Source of the DNA: Tepidibacillus fermentans
Lineage (GTDB): Bacteria; Bacillota; Bacilli; Tepidibacillales; Tepidibacillaceae
NCBI RefSeq assembly: GCF_004342885.1
Contig: NZ_SMAB01000012.1
Span: forward strand, 1-63,092
Direction of reading: 5' to 3'
Length of the DNA stretch: 63,092 nt
Shown piece after piece: positions 19,292-30,612 of the stretch. The notes beneath the pieces are model-generated. The model did no database searches, was not told where the DNA came from, and saw only the letters and a program-made list of their open reading frames with translations. Position 1 is the stretch's first letter. Each line of letters starts with the position of its first letter. The position numbers and the translations under genes are program-made.

Positions 19292-19660
19292 TTAGATGAC
19301 CTCAGGAGCTAATGAAATTATTTTCATAAAGTCCTTTTCACGTAATTCACGAGCAACTGGTCCAAAAATACGTGTTCCACGTGGACTTTTATCATCTTTC
19401 ACAATAACTGCAGCATTTTCATCAAATTTGATGTAAGATCCATCGTTACGACGAACACCACGTTTTGAACGAACAATAACTGCTTTTACTACATCACCTT
19501 TTTTAACAACACCGCCTGGCGTTGCTTCTTTAACCGAACAAACAATAACGTCTCCGATATTGGCGAATTTACGGTGGGATCCACCTAGTACTTTGATTGC
19601 CATTAATTTTTTCGCACCAGAGTTGTCAGCAACATTTAGAATAGTTTGTGGTTGAATCAT
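19292..19660 (-). CDS. rplN: 50S ribosomal protein L14
   Basis: 122 residues. [19 protein letters not shown] start and the C-terminal [20 protein letters not shown] signature. It forms part of bridge B5/B8 and binds the RsfS silencing factor in other bacteria. Confidence 0.98.
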   Translation of the reverse strand: MIQPQTILNVADNSGAKKLMAIKVLGGSHRKFANIGDVIVCSVKEATPGGVVKKGDVVKAVIVRSKRGVRRNDGSYIKFDENAAVIVKDDKSPRGTRIFGPVARELREKDFMKIISLAPEVI

Positions 19661-19696
19661 TTTTCTTTTCCCTCCCTTCGGAAGTTAACACTATCA

Positions 19697-19960
19697 TTAG
19701 ATGATAACTGCTTCTTCAACAATTTCAACTAAGCGCCAACGCTTATCTTTGGACAATGGTCTAGTTTCCATGATTTTTACAATGTCACCAATTTTAGCTT
19801 GGTTATTTTCATCATGAGCTTTAAACTTTTTAGTATATTTAATACGTTTTCCGTACAATGGATGTTTTTTATAAGTTTCAACAGCTACAACGATGGTTTT
19901 ATCCATCTTATCACTTACAACTTTACCAATTTGAACTTTGCGTTGATTACGATCAGACAT
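19697..19960 (-). CDS. rpsQ: 30S ribosomal protein S17
   Basis: 87 residues. OB fold: [20 protein letters not shown] and the characteristic [20 protein letters not shown] near the C terminus. Confidence 0.98.
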   Translation of the reverse strand: MSDRNQRKVQIGKVVSDKMDKTIVVAVETYKKHPLYGKRIKYTKKFKAHDENNQAKIGDIVKIMETRPLSKDKRWRLVEIVEEAVII

Positions 19961-19982
19961 TGATTAATAAACCTCCTTTCAA

Positions 19983-20183
19983 TTATTGTCGAATGCCTAA
20001 TTCTCTTTCTCGGATCACAGTTTTTGCTTTGGCAATAGCTTTGCGCACTTCTTTAATTCGTGCTGTATTTTCTAATTGACCGGTTGCTAATTGAAAACGG
20101 AGGTTAAATAATTCTTCTTTTAAGGAATTGATTTTTTCTTCGATCTCAGCAGTGGTCATGTTACGGAACTCTTTAGCTTTCAT
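19983..20183 (-). CDS. rpmC: 50S ribosomal protein L29
   Basis: 66 residues, a two-helix coiled hairpin ([18 protein letters not shown]..., [20 protein letters not shown]). The frame reaches 20195. The ATG at 20183 after AGGTGGTG gives the conserved N terminus. It overlaps the rplP end by 11 bp. Confidence 0.97.
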   Translation of the reverse strand: MKAKEFRNMTTAEIEEKINSLKEELFNLRFQLATGQLENTARIKEVRKAIAKAKTVIRERELGIRQ

Positions 20184-20607
20184 TAGCATCACCACCTAAT
20201 TCTTCACGCTTCACGAATTTGGTCTTAATTGGCAGCTTATGAGATGCCAGACGCATAGCTTCGCGAGCCACTTCTTCGGACACACCAGCTAATTCAAATA
20301 AGATTTTGCCTGGTTTTACAACTGCAACCCATTTTTCTGGTGAACCTTTACCACTACCCATACGAACTTCGAGAGGTTTTTGGGTAATTGGTTTCGATGG
20401 GAAGATCTTAATCCAAACCTTACCACCACGTTTAATATAACGTGTCATCGCAATACGAGCTGCTTCGATTTGTCTGTTGGTTACCCAAGCAGGCTCTAAT
20501 GCCTGTAATCCGTATTCACCAAATGCAACTTCCGTGCCGCCTTTTGCACGTCCGCGCATTTTGCCACGATGTTCTTTACGATGTTTTACACGTTTTGGCA
20601 TCAACAT
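20173..20607 (-). CDS. rplP: 50S ribosomal protein L16
   Basis: 144 residues. [20 protein letters not shown] start and the [16 protein letters not shown] and [17 protein letters not shown] loops that line the A-site tRNA elbow. Shine-Dalgarno AAGGAGG, 8 nt before ATG. Confidence 0.98.
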   Translation of the reverse strand: MLMPKRVKHRKEHRGKMRGRAKGGTEVAFGEYGLQALEPAWVTNRQIEAARIAMTRYIKRGGKVWIKIFPSKPITQKPLEVRMGSGKGSPEKWVAVVKPGKILFELAGVSEEVAREAMRLASHKLPIKTKFVKREELGGDANES

Positions 20608-20608
20608 A

Positions 20609-21268
20609 TTATCTGCCTCCTTCCTTTACTTCTTTGTTCTTCGTAGGAAGAACTTCACCACGATAAATCCATACTTTTACTCCTAAACGGCCATATGTGG
20701 TATGTGCTTCAGCGGTTCCATAATCGATATCTGCACGAAGTGTATGAAGTGGCACAGTACCCTCACTATAGCCTTCACTACGAGCGATTTCGGCACCACC
20801 AAGTCGACCGCTAACCATTGTTTTAATTCCTTTTGCACCAGCGCGCATTGTCCGTTGAATTGCCTGCTTCATAGCACGGCGGAAGGAAATACGTCTTTCT
20901 AGCTGTTGTGCAATATTTTCTGCAACGAGTTGAGCACTTAGATCAGGATTTTTTACTTCACTAATATTGATGTGAACCTTTTTACCTGTCATTTTGCTTA
21001 ATTCTTGACGAAGAACTTCGACTTCTGCTCCGCCTTTACCAATGACCATACCTGGCTTTGCTGTATGAATCGTAATATTGACACGATTTGCTGCTCTTTC
21101 AATTTCAATGGTAGGAACAGCAGCATCATATAATCTCTTCTTTAGGAATTCACGAATTCGAACATCTTCTAATAGTAGATCTGCATAATCTTTCCCTGCA
21201 TACCATTTGGATTCCCAATCGCGAATAATACCAATCCTAAGCCCTGTTGGACTAACTTTTTGACCCAC
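20609..21268 (-). CDS. rpsC: 30S ribosomal protein S3
   Basis: 219 residues. N-terminal KH domain with [14 protein letters not shown] and the C-terminal S3 domain ([19 protein letters not shown]). Positively charged residues at the mRNA entry tunnel are retained. Confidence 0.98.
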   Translation of the reverse strand: MGQKVSPTGLRIGIIRDWESKWYAGKDYADLLLEDVRIREFLKKRLYDAAVPTIEIERAANRVNITIHTAKPGMVIGKGGAEVEVLRQELSKMTGKKVHINISEVKNPDLSAQLVAENIAQQLERRISFRRAMKQAIQRTMRAGAKGIKTMVSGRLGGAEIARSEGYSEGTVPLHTLRADIDYGTAEAHTTYGRLGVKVWIYRGEVLPTKNKEVKEGGR

Positions 21269-21271
21269 TAA

Positions 21272-21613
21272 TTATCCCTCCTTTTTCTCTGTTAATACGA
21301 CCGTAATGTGACTGGTACGTTTATTAATTCGGCTTGCACGGCCCATAGCACGTGGGCGAAAACGTTTCAATGTTGGCCCTTGATTGGCATAAGCTTCTTT
21401 CACAACCAATTTGTCTGGATCCATATTATAGTTATGTTCTGCATTAGCAAGAGCGGATTTTAATACTTTTTCAATGACGGGTGAAGCTGCTTTTGGTGTA
21501 TGACGTAATATTGCAATCGCTTCTCCAACGTCTTTGCCCCTAATTAAGTCTAATACTAGACTTACTTTTCGAGGAGCAATCCGTACATATCTAGCCACAG
21601 CCTTAGCTTGCAT
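21272..21613 (-). CDS. rplV: 50S ribosomal protein L22
   Basis: 113 residues. The beta-hairpin that reaches the exit tunnel is intact ([19 protein letters not shown]), with no deletion of the kind that gives macrolide resistance. Confidence 0.98.
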   Translation of the reverse strand: MQAKAVARYVRIAPRKVSLVLDLIRGKDVGEAIAILRHTPKAASPVIEKVLKSALANAEHNYNMDPDKLVVKEAYANQGPTLKRFRPRAMGRASRINKRTSHITVVLTEKKEG

Positions 21614-21638
21614 CTACTGTACCTCCTCTCAATATCAA

Positions 21639-21917
21639 TTAACGTTTCGTCTTCTTATCATCATCCGCATGCCCTTTATAAGTACGAGTTGGTGCAAATT
21701 CACCCAATTTATGACCTACCATATCTTCAGTAATATATACTGGTACATGTTTGCGTCCGTCATAAACAGCAATCGTATGACCAACAAACTCAGGGAAAAT
21801 GGTAGAACGACGAGACCAAGTTTTGATGACTTTCTTTTCATTTTTTTCGTTTAGCTCAACAACCTTTTTCATTAAATGGTCATCGACAAAAGGCCCTTTT
21901 TTCAAACTACGACCCAC
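21639..21917 (-). CDS. rpsS: 30S ribosomal protein S19
   Basis: 92 residues, starting [18 protein letters not shown] after the initiator. The open frame runs up to 21956, but GGGAGG, 7 nt before GTG 21917, and the family length set a GTG start. S19 is in the 30S head and forms bridges B1a/b. Confidence 0.96.
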   Translation of the reverse strand: MGRSLKKGPFVDDHLMKKVVELNEKNEKKVIKTWSRRSTIFPEFVGHTIAVYDGRKHVPVYITEDMVGHKLGEFAPTRTYKGHADDDKKTKR

Positions 21918-21983
21918 AAAAAAACCTCCCTTCACGATCAGCCTCTTTAACGTCATTTCATCAATAAAAGTTACAAAATCATA

Positions 21984-22814
21984 TTAGGCATTACGACGAC
22001 GTACAATATATTTATCAGAAGCTTTATTCTTCTTACGAGTTTTGTAACCCAAGGTTGGTTTACCCCAAGGAGTAACTGGAGATTTACGTCCGATTGGCGC
22101 TTTACCTTCACCACCACCATGTGGGTGATCATTTGGATTCATAACAACCCCACGAACAACCGGTCTTTTCCCTAACCAACGACTACGTCCTGCTTTACCG
22201 ATACGTACGTTTTCGTGATCGAGGTTACCTACTTGACCTATTGTCGCACGGCACTCTTTACGAATCATACGCACTTCTCCAGAACCTAAACGAATAATCG
22301 CATAGTCTCCGTCTTTACCTAATAATTGAGCTTCTGCACCAGCTGCACGTACTAATTGACCGCCTTTTCCTGGTTTTAGCTCAATATTATGAATGACAGT
22401 ACCTACAGGAATATTCTCTAGTGGCAGTGCATTTCCTACTTTAATATCAGATTGGGGTCCTGACTCAATCATATCCCCAACTTTCAAACCGTTTGGTGCT
22501 AGAATATATCTTTTCTCACCGTCTACATAATGGATTAAAGCGATATTTGCAGAACGGTTTGGATCATATTCGATCGTAGCAACACGACCTGGTATGCCAT
22601 CTTTATCGCGTTTAAAGTCAATGATGCGATATTGGCGTTTATGACCGCCACCATGATGACGAACAGTGATTTTCCCTTGATTATTACGGCCAGCCTTTTT
22701 AGGTAATGGCGCTAATAATGACTTCTCAGGCTTATCTGTAGTAATTTCTTCAAATGTAGAAACAGACATATTACGGCGGCCAGCCGACGTTGGTTTATAT
22801 TTCTTAATTGCCAT
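21984..22814 (-). CDS. rplB: 50S ribosomal protein L2
   Basis: 276 residues. [17 protein letters not shown] start and a C-terminal extension with [16 protein letters not shown], whose histidine region lies near the peptidyl-transferase centre. Confidence 0.99.
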   Translation of the reverse strand: MAIKKYKPTSAGRRNMSVSTFEEITTDKPEKSLLAPLPKKAGRNNQGKITVRHHGGGHKRQYRIIDFKRDKDGIPGRVATIEYDPNRSANIALIHYVDGEKRYILAPNGLKVGDMIESGPQSDIKVGNALPLENIPVGTVIHNIELKPGKGGQLVRAAGAEAQLLGKDGDYAIIRLGSGEVRMIRKECRATIGQVGNLDHENVRIGKAGRSRWLGKRPVVRGVVMNPNDHPHGGGEGKAPIGRKSPVTPWGKPTLGYKTRKKNKASDKYIVRRRNA

Positions 22815-22842
22815 TGTGATTTCCCTCCTTCACTTCCGAATA

Positions 22843-23133
22843 CTAGACTTCAAATAATTCAATTGGTTTACTATCTTTCGTTAAAGTAACGATCGCTTTT
22901 TTCCAAGCAGATGTATATCCACTATATCTACCATAACGCTTTGGCTTTGCAGGCATTTTAATGGTATTGACCTTCTCAACCTTTACGCCAAAAATATCCT
23001 CAATCGCTTGTTTAATCTCTGTCTTGTTCGCTTTCATCTCTACTTCAAAGACATATTTATTTCCTTCCATTAGTTCAGTAGATCTTTCAGTAATGACCGG
23101 GCGCTTAATGATATCGCGTGGATTTTTCATCAT
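22843..23133 (-). CDS. rplW: 50S ribosomal protein L23
   Basis: 96 residues. [19 protein letters not shown] start, then the tunnel-exit protein core that docks trigger factor and SRP. ATG overlaps the rplD stop by 4 bp (ATGA coupling). GGAGG lies 7 nt before the first of two ATGs. Confidence 0.98.
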   Translation of the reverse strand: MMKNPRDIIKRPVITERSTELMEGNKYVFEVEMKANKTEIKQAIEDIFGVKVEKVNTIKMPAKPKRYGRYSGYTSAWKKAIVTLTKDSKPIELFEV

Positions 23134-23753
23134 GCAAGCACCTCCTCTACTTTCGCTACAGCCTCTTTTGTCATGATTAAATGATCATGTCTCATAATAT
23201 CCAGAACGTTAATCCCCTCTACAGAAACGAATTTTACACCAGGAATATTACGTGCAGATAATGCAATGGTATCATTATAATCACGATCAACAATCAAGAC
23301 TTTGCGAACTGCTTTTAGGTTATTTAAGATGCTAACCATGTCTTTTGTTTTGGGTTGAGCTAATGTTAACTCGTCTAATACAATCATTTGAGCATCGAGA
23401 ACTTTCGATGAAAGCGCAGATTTAAGCGCTAAACGACGAACCTTTTTCGGTAATTTGTATGCATAGCTACGAGGTGTAGGCCCAAATACTGTACCACCAC
23501 CTACCCATTGTGGAGCACGAATGCTACCTTGACGTGCACGTCCAGTTCCTTTTTGACGCCATGGTTTACGTCCGCCACCACTTACTTCAGAACGTCCTTT
23601 TGTTTTATGAGTTCCTCGGCGTTCAGAAGCTTGTTGCATAAGCACCGCATCATGAAGTACTGCTACATTTGGCTTAATCCCAAAGATTGCATCAGATAAT
23701 TCCAATTCACCTACTTGAGCACCGCTCATATTATATAAAGCTACTTTAGGCAT
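23130..23753 (-). CDS. rplD: 50S ribosomal protein L4
   Basis: 207 residues. The extended tunnel loop ([20 protein letters not shown]) is intact, with no change at the macrolide-resistance segment. In E. coli L4 also represses the S10 operon. That mechanism is not established in Bacillus. Confidence 0.99.
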   Translation of the reverse strand: MPKVALYNMSGAQVGELELSDAIFGIKPNVAVLHDAVLMQQASERRGTHKTKGRSEVSGGGRKPWRQKGTGRARQGSIRAPQWVGGGTVFGPTPRSYAYKLPKKVRRLALKSALSSKVLDAQMIVLDELTLAQPKTKDMVSILNNLKAVRKVLIVDRDYNDTIALSARNIPGVKFVSVEGINVLDIMRHDHLIMTKEAVAKVEEVLA

Positions 23754-23780
23754 AGCGAATCCTCCTTTCTTTCACAAAAG

Positions 23781-24410
23781 TTATTTTCCTTTTTTCACAG
23801 ATTCTTTGATGATAACATAACCATTTTTCGGTCCTGGGATAGAACCTTTAATCAATAATAAGTTGCGATCTGCATCAACTTTGACAATTTCTAAATTTTG
23901 AATCGTTACCTTATCAGTACCCATACGTCCTGGTAATGGTTTACCTTTTACTACACGGTTAGGAGCAATTGGACCCATTGAACCTGGACCTCTGTGATAA
24001 CGGGAACCGTGTGCCATTGGCCCACGAGATTGATTATGTCTTTTAATTGATCCAGCAAATCCTTTACCTTTGGAAATACCTGTCACATCAACATATTCTC
24101 CTTCTGTAAATAGATCTGCTTTAACCTCCTGACCAACTTCCAAATCCATGGACATACCACGAATTTCACGAATGAAGCGCTTAGGTGCTGTACCAGCTTT
24201 TTTTGCGTGACCTTGTTCAGGTTTGTTAGCTCTTGATTCTTTCTTATCATCAAATCCGAATTGAATAGCCTCATAACCATCGTTTTCAAGGTCTTTCTTT
24301 TGAAGAACGACACATGGGCCTGCTTCTACTACAGTTACGGGAATCACATTACCCTCTTCATTAAAGATTTGTGTCATTCCTAGTTTTTTCCCTAAGATTC
24401 CTTTGGCCAT
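23781..24410 (-). CDS. rplC: 50S ribosomal protein L3
   Basis: 209 residues. [19 protein letters not shown] start and the central extension ([21 protein letters not shown]) that nears the peptidyl-transferase centre. AGGAGG before ATG 24410 puts the start 7 codons inside the longest frame. Confidence 0.98.
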   Translation of the reverse strand: MAKGILGKKLGMTQIFNEEGNVIPVTVVEAGPCVVLQKKDLENDGYEAIQFGFDDKKESRANKPEQGHAKKAGTAPKRFIREIRGMSMDLEVGQEVKADLFTEGEYVDVTGISKGKGFAGSIKRHNQSRGPMAHGSRYHRGPGSMGPIAPNRVVKGKPLPGRMGTDKVTIQNLEIVKVDADRNLLLIKGSIPGPKNGYVIIKESVKKGK

Positions 24411-24445
24411 TTTGCCACCTCCTATATCCAATCACTGAATCATTT

Positions 24446-24887
<442 letters not shown>

Positions 24888-24893
24888 TTAAAT

Positions 24894-24922
24894 ATTATAT
24901 AAAAAAAAAGTTCCTATTGCAA
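24894..24922 (-). promoter_or_regulatory. Sigma-A promoter of the S10-spc-alpha operon
   Basis: -35 TTGCAA (24917-24922), 17-bp spacer containing a run of nine T, perfect -10 TATAAT (24894-24899). Lies just upstream of the rpsJ leader and partly within the end of the upstream transporter spacer. Confidence 0.85.
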
Positions 24923-24939
24923 GTTTTTCATTCTTATTA

Positions 24940-25845
24940 TCAAAAACTTTCATTCTCCAATTTTTGGCCAGACTGATAACGAAGATAAAGAAAGATTCCG
25001 AGGAAAATGCAAAAACTACCGATCCATTGTGTGATGTTTAATCGTTCTCGATACAGGATGTAAGCTAAGATCATCGATCCAACTGGTTCACCAAGAATTA
25101 ACATCGATACGGTTGTAGCACTAATGTATTTCATTGACCAATTAAAAATCGTGTGTCCTAGAATATTAGGGATAATAGCGATCAGAATAAACACAATCCA
25201 ATCTCTTTTTTGATATGAGAAGAAAGAATATGAAAAAAACAAATCATAGAATATCAATGCAAACAGCGATGAACCATACACAAGTAAGGCATATGGTAGT
25301 AATGATAATCTCGCACGTACAAATTGCCCAAAAAGCCAATATACTGTTGCCAATAGTGCACCAATTAATGCTAAAATATCCCCCCATAATGCCATACCAC
25401 CTATACGAAAATCACCCCAGCCAATGATCATTCCTCCAATAACAGCAATGGTACTTCCAATGACTGCAATGAATGTGTACCGTTCTTTAAAAAAAAGTAC
25501 TCCTCCGATCATTGCGAAGATTGGTTGCATCGTCACAAGGACAACAGAACTAGCAATCGATGTATAGTTTAATGATTCAAACCAAGTAATAAAATGAAGC
25601 GCTAAAAATAGTCCAGCAAGGATTGAATAGATAAGTTCTTTCTTTTGAACAGAAAACAGTTCCTTTCGGTGATATAGAATAGTAGGAAAAAATAAAATAG
25701 CTACTGTAAAGAAAAGTCGATAAGTTGCGATAATTGCTGATGGTGCATTGGTTTCCTTTACGAGGATAGCTGATGACGAAATGGCTAGGATTGCGATTAA
25801 TAATAATGTTATCAGTAAAATTAGATTCATCCGATTTTCACGCAA
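24940..25845 (-). CDS. EamA/DMT-superfamily transporter
   Basis: A 301-residue protein with ten hydrophobic segments arranged as two EamA repeats (about 10-140 and 150-290). Typical DMT features are NAPSAIIATYRL after span 1 and the second repeat ending in LGEPVGSMILAYILYRERLN. Such exporters move metabolites such as amino acids; the substrate cannot be read from sequence. It starts at TTG 25845, 7 nt after GGAGG. An ATG five codons in is less well spaced. It is bounded by a terminator upstream (25889-25913) and the S10 promoter downstream. It is unusual as an interruption between tuf and rpsJ. Confidence 0.88.
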   Translation of the reverse strand: MRENRMNLILLITLLLIAILAISSSAILVKETNAPSAIIATYRLFFTVAILFFPTILYHRKELFSVQKKELIYSILAGLFLALHFITWFESLNYTSIASSVVLVTMQPIFAMIGGVLFFKERYTFIAVIGSTIAVIGGMIIGWGDFRIGGMALWGDILALIGALLATVYWLFGQFVRARLSLLPYALLVYGSSLFALIFYDLFFSYSFFSYQKRDWIVFILIAIIPNILGHTIFNWSMKYISATTVSMLILGEPVGSMILAYILYRERLNITQWIGSFCIFLGIFLYLRYQSGQKLENESF

Positions 25846-25883
25846 AGTTTACCCTCCTTTTCGCCATAATCTCTATTTATTGC

Positions 25884-25914
25884 TAGAAAAAACACCGAGT
25901 AACATACTCGGTGT
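25884..25914 (-). terminator. Terminator between the repeat element and the EamA gene
   Basis: Perfect 11-bp stem AACACCGAGTA/TACTCGGTGTT with a 3-nt loop and a T6 tail on the minus strand. It blocks read-through from the tuf side into the transporter gene. Confidence 0.8.
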
Positions 25915-25931
25915 TCGATTTTCATGATAAC

Positions 25932-25960
25932 TTGATTATAGACGAGTTCAATCCTATTAT
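25932..25960 (+). promoter_or_regulatory. Sigma-A-like promoter reading into repeat copy 1
   Basis: Plus strand -35 TTGATT (25932-25937), 17-bp spacer, -10 TATTAT (25955-25960). The expected start point (about 25967) is the base before the GCAAC...GTTGC hairpin that opens the repeat. Confidence 0.55.
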
Positions 25961-25966
25961 TCAATA

Positions 25967-26112
25967 GGCAACTTTGGTTGCATAGCGTGACTTGTACCCT
26001 ATGGGTGCTTTAGCGAGTGAGATTTTCTACCATCTGTTTATTCGAAGAAAACCGCGAGGTATTGAAGTAGTGTTAGAACATACAAGTGGTTTCAAGTTTG
26101 TATATTCCACCA
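25967..26112 (+). repeat. Intergenic structured repeat, copy 1 (candidate small RNA)
   Basis: Shares a 119-base, gap-free core with 42759-42877 (15 differences, 12 of them transitions). Elements in order: hairpin GCAAC-TTTG-GTTGC (25968-25981); closing stem ACTTGTA (25990-25996) with TACAAGT (26081-26087); small hairpin GTACCC-TAT-GGGTGC; hairpin TTTTCT...AGAAAA; and end hairpin ATACAA...TTGTAT followed by TTCCAC. The plus-strand transcript would run into the tuf terminator hairpin. A frame is open through it, but differences between copies change amino acids more often than not, so it does not look coding. Confidence 0.7.
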
Positions 26113-26138
26113 AAAAAGGACCTCTAAAGAGGTCCTTT
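26112..26138 (-). terminator. Terminator of tuf (possibly bidirectional)
   Basis: 10-bp stem AAAGGACCTC/GAGGTCCTTT, TAAA loop, T6 tail on minus. On plus a T-rich stretch (TTTAATGATATTTTT) follows, so it may also end a plus-strand transcript from the repeat. Confidence 0.85.
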
Positions 26139-26158
26139 AATGATATTTTTCAGTTGAA

Positions 26159-27349
26159 TTACTTAAGGATAGTAGATACGGCTCCGGCACCAACGGTACG
26201 TCCGCCTTCGCGAATCGCGAAACGAGTACCTTCTTCAATTGCGATAGGAGCAATTAATTCAACTTCCATTGTGATGTTATCTCCTGGCATAACCATTTCT
26301 GTACCTTCTGGTAATTTGATAACGCCAGTAACGTCGGTTGTACGGAAATAGAATTGAGGACGGTATCCGTTGAAGAATGGGGTATGACGTCCACCTTCTT
26401 CTTTTGTTAAGATGTATACTTGTGCTTTAAAAACAGTATGAGGTTTAACAGAAGCTGGTTTTGCTAAAACTTGTCCACGCTCGATTTCTTTACGGTCGAC
26501 ACCACGAAGCAATGCACCAATGTTGTCACCGGCTTGAGCTTGGTCAAGAAGCTTACGGAACATTTCAACCCCTGTAACAACTGTTTTCTTTGTTTCTTCG
26601 TTAAGACCAACGATTTCTACTTCATCCCCAACTTTAACCGTACCACGCTCAACACGACCTGTTGCTACAGTACCACGACCAGTAATAGAGAATACGTCCT
26701 CAACTGGCATTAAGAAAGGCTTATCAACGTCACGCTCAGGAGTTGGGATGTACTCATCAACAGCTTTCATTAATTCATGAATAGCATTTGCCCACTCACT
26801 GTCTGGGTTTTCTAATGCTTTAAGAGCAGAACCTTTGATAACTGGAATATCGTCTCCTGGGAATTCGTATTCAGATAATAAATCACGAATTTCCATTTCT
26901 ACTAATTCTAATAATTCTTCATCGTCAACCATATCAACTTTGTTCATGAATACAACGATGTAAGGAACACCTACTTGACGAGAAAGTAGAATGTGCTCGC
27001 GAGTCTGTGGCATTGGACCATCAGCAGCAGATACGACTAAGATCGCACCGTCCATTTGCGCTGCACCAGTAATCATGTTTTTTACATAGTCAGCATGACC
27101 AGGGCAGTCAACGTGTGCATAGTGGCGATTTGCTGTTTCATATTCAACGTGTGCTGTTGAAATAGTGATACCACGTTCACGTTCTTCTGGAGCTTTATCG
27201 ATCTGATCATAAGCGGTAGCAACTGCACCACCAGTTTTAGAAAGCACAGTAGTAATAGCAGCTGTTAAAGTAGTTTTACCATGGTCAACGTGGCCAATAG
27301 TACCAATGTTAACGTGTGGTTTTGTACGCTCAAATTTAGCTTTTGCCAT
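26159..27349 (-). CDS. tuf: Elongation factor Tu
   Basis: 396 residues. GTPase motifs [17 protein letters not shown] and NKVD. Effector region with RGITI, followed by the two beta-barrel domains. It delivers aminoacyl-tRNA to the ribosome. It follows fusA after a 112-bp spacer with a hairpin and ends at a strong terminator. Confidence 0.99.
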   Translation of the reverse strand: MAKAKFERTKPHVNIGTIGHVDHGKTTLTAAITTVLSKTGGAVATAYDQIDKAPEERERGITISTAHVEYETANRHYAHVDCPGHADYVKNMITGAAQMDGAILVVSAADGPMPQTREHILLSRQVGVPYIVVFMNKVDMVDDEELLELVEMEIRDLLSEYEFPGDDIPVIKGSALKALENPDSEWANAIHELMKAVDEYIPTPERDVDKPFLMPVEDVFSITGRGTVATGRVERGTVKVGDEVEIVGLNEETKKTVVTGVEMFRKLLDQAQAGDNIGALLRGVDRKEIERGQVLAKPASVKPHTVFKAQVYILTKEEGGRHTPFFNGYRPQFYFRTTDVTGVIKLPEGTEMVMPGDNITMEVELIAPIAIEEGTRFAIREGGRTVGAGAVSTILK

Positions 27350-27403
27350 TTTAATGATCCTCCTTAAGTATAAGATAAATATTTTTTATGTTTGAAGAAA
27401 GGT

Positions 27404-27427
27404 ACCTAACGAGCAGTGCTCGTAGGT
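27404..27427 (-). other. Hairpin in the fusA-tuf spacer
   Basis: ACCTA-CGAGCA pairs with TGCTCG-T-TAGGT (11 bp, one bulge) with a very tight loop. There is no T run, so it is not a terminator. It could be a processing or stabilising element between fusA and tuf messages. Confidence 0.5.
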
Positions 27428-27461
27428 AATTTCTATGTTTGTTATTCGAGGAAAAACATGA

Positions 27462-29534
27462 TTATCCTTTATTTTTTGTAATAATTGTTTCTGCAATATT
27501 TTTAGGTACTTCCTCATAATGATCGAAATGCATAGAATAATTGCCACGTCCTTGCGTCTTAGAACGAAGTGTGGTTGCATATCCAAACATTTCAGCTAGC
27601 GGTACCATTGCTCGAATAATTTGAGCACCTGATACTGCTTCCATTCCTTCGATACGGCCGCGACGTGAATTAAGGTCACCCATTACATCTCCCATGTACT
27701 CTTCTGGTACAGTAACTTCAACTTTCATTACAGGTTCTAATATTACAGGATCGCATTTTGATGCAGCTGCTTTTAACGCTAAAGAACCTGCAATCTTAAA
27801 CGCCATTTCTGATGAGTCAACATCATGATAAGAACCATCAAAAATAGTTGCCTTTAAGTCAATAACCGGGTAACCAGCTATCAGACCATTTTGCATGGCT
27901 TCTTCAATACCTGCTTGTACTGCTGGAATATATTCTTTTGGAACCACACCACCAACAATTTTATTTTCAAATACAAATCCTTGGCCTGGCTCAAGTGGTT
28001 CGAATTCAATCCAAACATGACCATATTGTCCGCGTCCACCAGATTGACGAACGAATTTACCTTCAACTTTTGCAGACTTACGAATCGTTTCTTTATACGC
28101 AACCTGAGGTGCACCAACGTTTGCTTCTACCTTGAATTCACGTTTTAAGCGGTCAACGATAATATCTAGATGGAGTTCACCCATACCGGCAATAATGGTT
28201 TGACCTGTTTCTTCATCGGTGTGCGTTTTAAATGTTGGGTCTTCTTCAGCTAGTTTTGCTAATGCCATACCCATCTTATCTTGGTCAGCCTTTGTTTTTG
28301 GCTCAACAGATAGACGAATAACTGGCTCAGGGAAAGTCATCGATTCAAGAACAATTGGCGCTTTATCATCGCAAAGCGTATCACCTGTTGTCGTATCCTT
28401 CAAACCTACTGCTGCTGCAATATCACCAGAATAGACAGTGCTGATTTCCTGTCTGTGATTTGCATGCATTTGAAGTATACGTCCAATACGTTCACGCTTG
28501 CCTTTTGTTGAATTTAGCACATAAGAACCAGAGTTCAATACACCAGAATACACACGGAAGAAAGTTAATTTACCTACATAAGGGTCAGTCATAATCTTAA
28601 ATGCTAATGCTGAAAATGGCGCATTATCATCCGCTGGTCTTTCGTCTTCTGTACCATCTTCTAAGTGCCCTTTAATCGGCGGGATATCTACAGGTGATGG
28701 TAAGTAATCAATGACTGCATCCAGCATTAACTGAACACCTTTGTTTCGATAAGAAGAACCGCAAAGTACAGGGAATATCTCTACATTAATCGTTCCCTTA
28801 CGAAGTGCAGCTTTGATCTCTTCATTAGAGATCTCTTCCCCTTCTAAGTACTTCATCATTAGTTCTTCATCAACTTCCGCAGCAGACTCAATCATTTTGA
28901 GCCTCCACTCTTCTGCTAACTCCTTGTATTCAGCAGGAATCTCTTTCTTAACGATTTTGGTTCCTAAATCATCTTCATAGAAATAAGCAACCATTTCGAT
29001 TAAGTCAATGATTCCTTCAAACTGATCTTCTGCACCAATCGGTAGCTGAATTGGCACAGCTTTCGCTTGCAAACGATCATAAATAGTTTGGACAGAACGC
29101 AAATAATTTGCACCTAGGATATCCATTTTGTTTACATATACGATACGTGGAACTCCATAGGTTGTAGCTTGACGCCAAACTGTTTCCGTTTGCGGCTCAA
29201 CACCACTTTTTGCGTCTAATACTGTTACTGCTCCATCTAATACACGCAAGGAACGTTCTACCTCAACGGTAAAGTCGACGTGTCCTGGGGTATCAATGAT
29301 ATTGATGCGGTGTCCTTTCCATTGGGCGGTGGTTGCAGCAGAAGTAATGGTAATACCACGCTCCTGCTCTTGTTCCATCCAGTCCATAGTTGCAGCACCT
29401 TCGTGCACTTCACCAATCTTATGAGTACGACCAGTGTAATAAAGTACACGTTCAGTTGTTGTCGTTTTCCCCGCGTCAATATGGGCCATGATCCCAATAT
29501 TACGTGTATTTTTTAAGGAGAATTCTCTAGCCAT
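27462..29534 (-). CDS. fusA: Elongation factor G
   Basis: 690 residues. GTPase domain with [28 protein letters not shown] and NKMD, then domains II-V ending with [17 protein letters not shown]. It drives tRNA-mRNA translocation and ribosome recycling. It sits 35 bp after rpsG in the str operon. Confidence 0.99.
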   Translation of the reverse strand: MAREFSLKNTRNIGIMAHIDAGKTTTTERVLYYTGRTHKIGEVHEGAATMDWMEQEQERGITITSAATTAQWKGHRINIIDTPGHVDFTVEVERSLRVLDGAVTVLDAKSGVEPQTETVWRQATTYGVPRIVYVNKMDILGANYLRSVQTIYDRLQAKAVPIQLPIGAEDQFEGIIDLIEMVAYFYEDDLGTKIVKKEIPAEYKELAEEWRLKMIESAAEVDEELMMKYLEGEEISNEEIKAALRKGTINVEIFPVLCGSSYRNKGVQLMLDAVIDYLPSPVDIPPIKGHLEDGTEDERPADDNAPFSALAFKIMTDPYVGKLTFFRVYSGVLNSGSYVLNSTKGKRERIGRILQMHANHRQEISTVYSGDIAAAVGLKDTTTGDTLCDDKAPIVLESMTFPEPVIRLSVEPKTKADQDKMGMALAKLAEEDPTFKTHTDEETGQTIIAGMGELHLDIIVDRLKREFKVEANVGAPQVAYKETIRKSAKVEGKFVRQSGGRGQYGHVWIEFEPLEPGQGFVFENKIVGGVVPKEYIPAVQAGIEEAMQNGLIAGYPVIDLKATIFDGSYHDVDSSEMAFKIAGSLALKAAASKCDPVILEPVMKVEVTVPEEYMGDVMGDLNSRRGRIEGMEAVSGAQIIRAMVPLAEMFGYATTLRSKTQGRGNYSMHFDHYEEVPKNIAETIITKNKG

Positions 29535-29569
29535 CTTTCGCGTTTCTCCTTTCTAAAGGATGTTTTTGA

Positions 29570-30055
<486 letters not shown>

Positions 30056-30085
30056 TCATCTTAGCTGATTAAGAAAATCGTACAA

Positions 30086-30505
30086 TTATTTCTTTTCTTT
30101 AGGACGCTTTGTACCATATTTAGAACGACCTTGCATACGATTTTGTACACCAGCAGTATCTAAAGCACCACGAACAATATGATAACGTACCCCCGGTAGG
30201 TCTTTAACACGACCTCCACGAACTAATACAACGCTGTGTTCTTGAAGGTTGTGTCCAATACCTGGAATATAAGCTGTAACCTCAATTCCATTGGTAAGAC
30301 GAACACGGGCATACTTACGTAAAGCAGAGTTAGGTTTCTTCGGTGTCATTGTACCCACACGAGTACAAACACCACGTTTTTGTGGAGAACTTTGATTGGT
30401 TTGCTCCTTTTGGAAACTGTTATAACCCTTTTGTAAAGCAGGTGATTTAGACTTCCATACTTTATTTTGACGCCCTTTGCGTACTAACTGGTTAATTGTT
30501 GGCAT
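30086..30505 (-). CDS. rpsL: 30S ribosomal protein S12
   Basis: 139 residues. [13 protein letters not shown] start, set by AAGGAGG before ATG 30505 (the frame extends 6 codons further). The decoding-centre loops [11 protein letters not shown] and [12 protein letters not shown] are wild type, so no streptomycin-resistance change is present. Confidence 0.98.
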   Translation of the reverse strand: MPTINQLVRKGRQNKVWKSKSPALQKGYNSFQKEQTNQSSPQKRGVCTRVGTMTPKKPNSALRKYARVRLTNGIEVTAYIPGIGHNLQEHSVVLVRGGRVKDLPGVRYHIVRGALDTAGVQNRMQGRSKYGTKRPKEKK

Positions 30506-30573
30506 ATCGCCACCTCCTTCCAAAAATTTAAGCCCACAGATCCAGGCGGTTCAAAAATAATGAAAATAAATTG

Positions 30574-30607
30574 CATGGCAAACACCATATTCATGATGTT
30601 TGCCCTG
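30574..30607 (-). other. Hairpin between the L7Ae-like gene and rpsL
   Basis: GGCAAACACCA pairs with TGATGTTTGCC (11 bp, one G-T) around TATTCA, extended by GCA/TGC. It starts 6 bp past the stop codon of the L7Ae-like gene. The T run is weak (ATTTATTTT after a gap), so it may be a leaky terminator or an attenuator at the head of rpsL. Confidence 0.55.
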
Positions 30608-30612
30608 CAGTA

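Larger units (their letters stand above)
25846..26158. other. 313-bp spacer between tuf and the EamA gene
   Basis: No gene. On the minus strand it holds the tuf terminator (26112-26138) and a second terminator (25884-25914). Between them on plus are a sigma-A-like promoter and copy 1 of the about 145-bp repeat. Confidence 0.8.

Noticed and set aside
25968-26112. Repeat as a CRISPR unit, tRNA, riboswitch of a named class, 6S, SRP or RNase P RNA
   Set aside because: Only two dispersed copies, no spacer-repeat periodicity, no tRNA arms, and none of the signature sequences of those RNAs.
25992-26351. Plus-strand open frame of about 119 codons starting in repeat copy 1 and running through the tuf terminator into antisense of tuf
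   Set aside because: It crosses a terminator and the strongly conserved tuf reading frame; no ribosome site precedes its ATG, and the homologous copy does not preserve the amino acids.
30506-30545. TTGAAC-17-TTAAAT as a promoter for rpsL
   Set aside because: Both elements match only four of six bases and the -10 would fall almost at the ribosome site; too weak to list.
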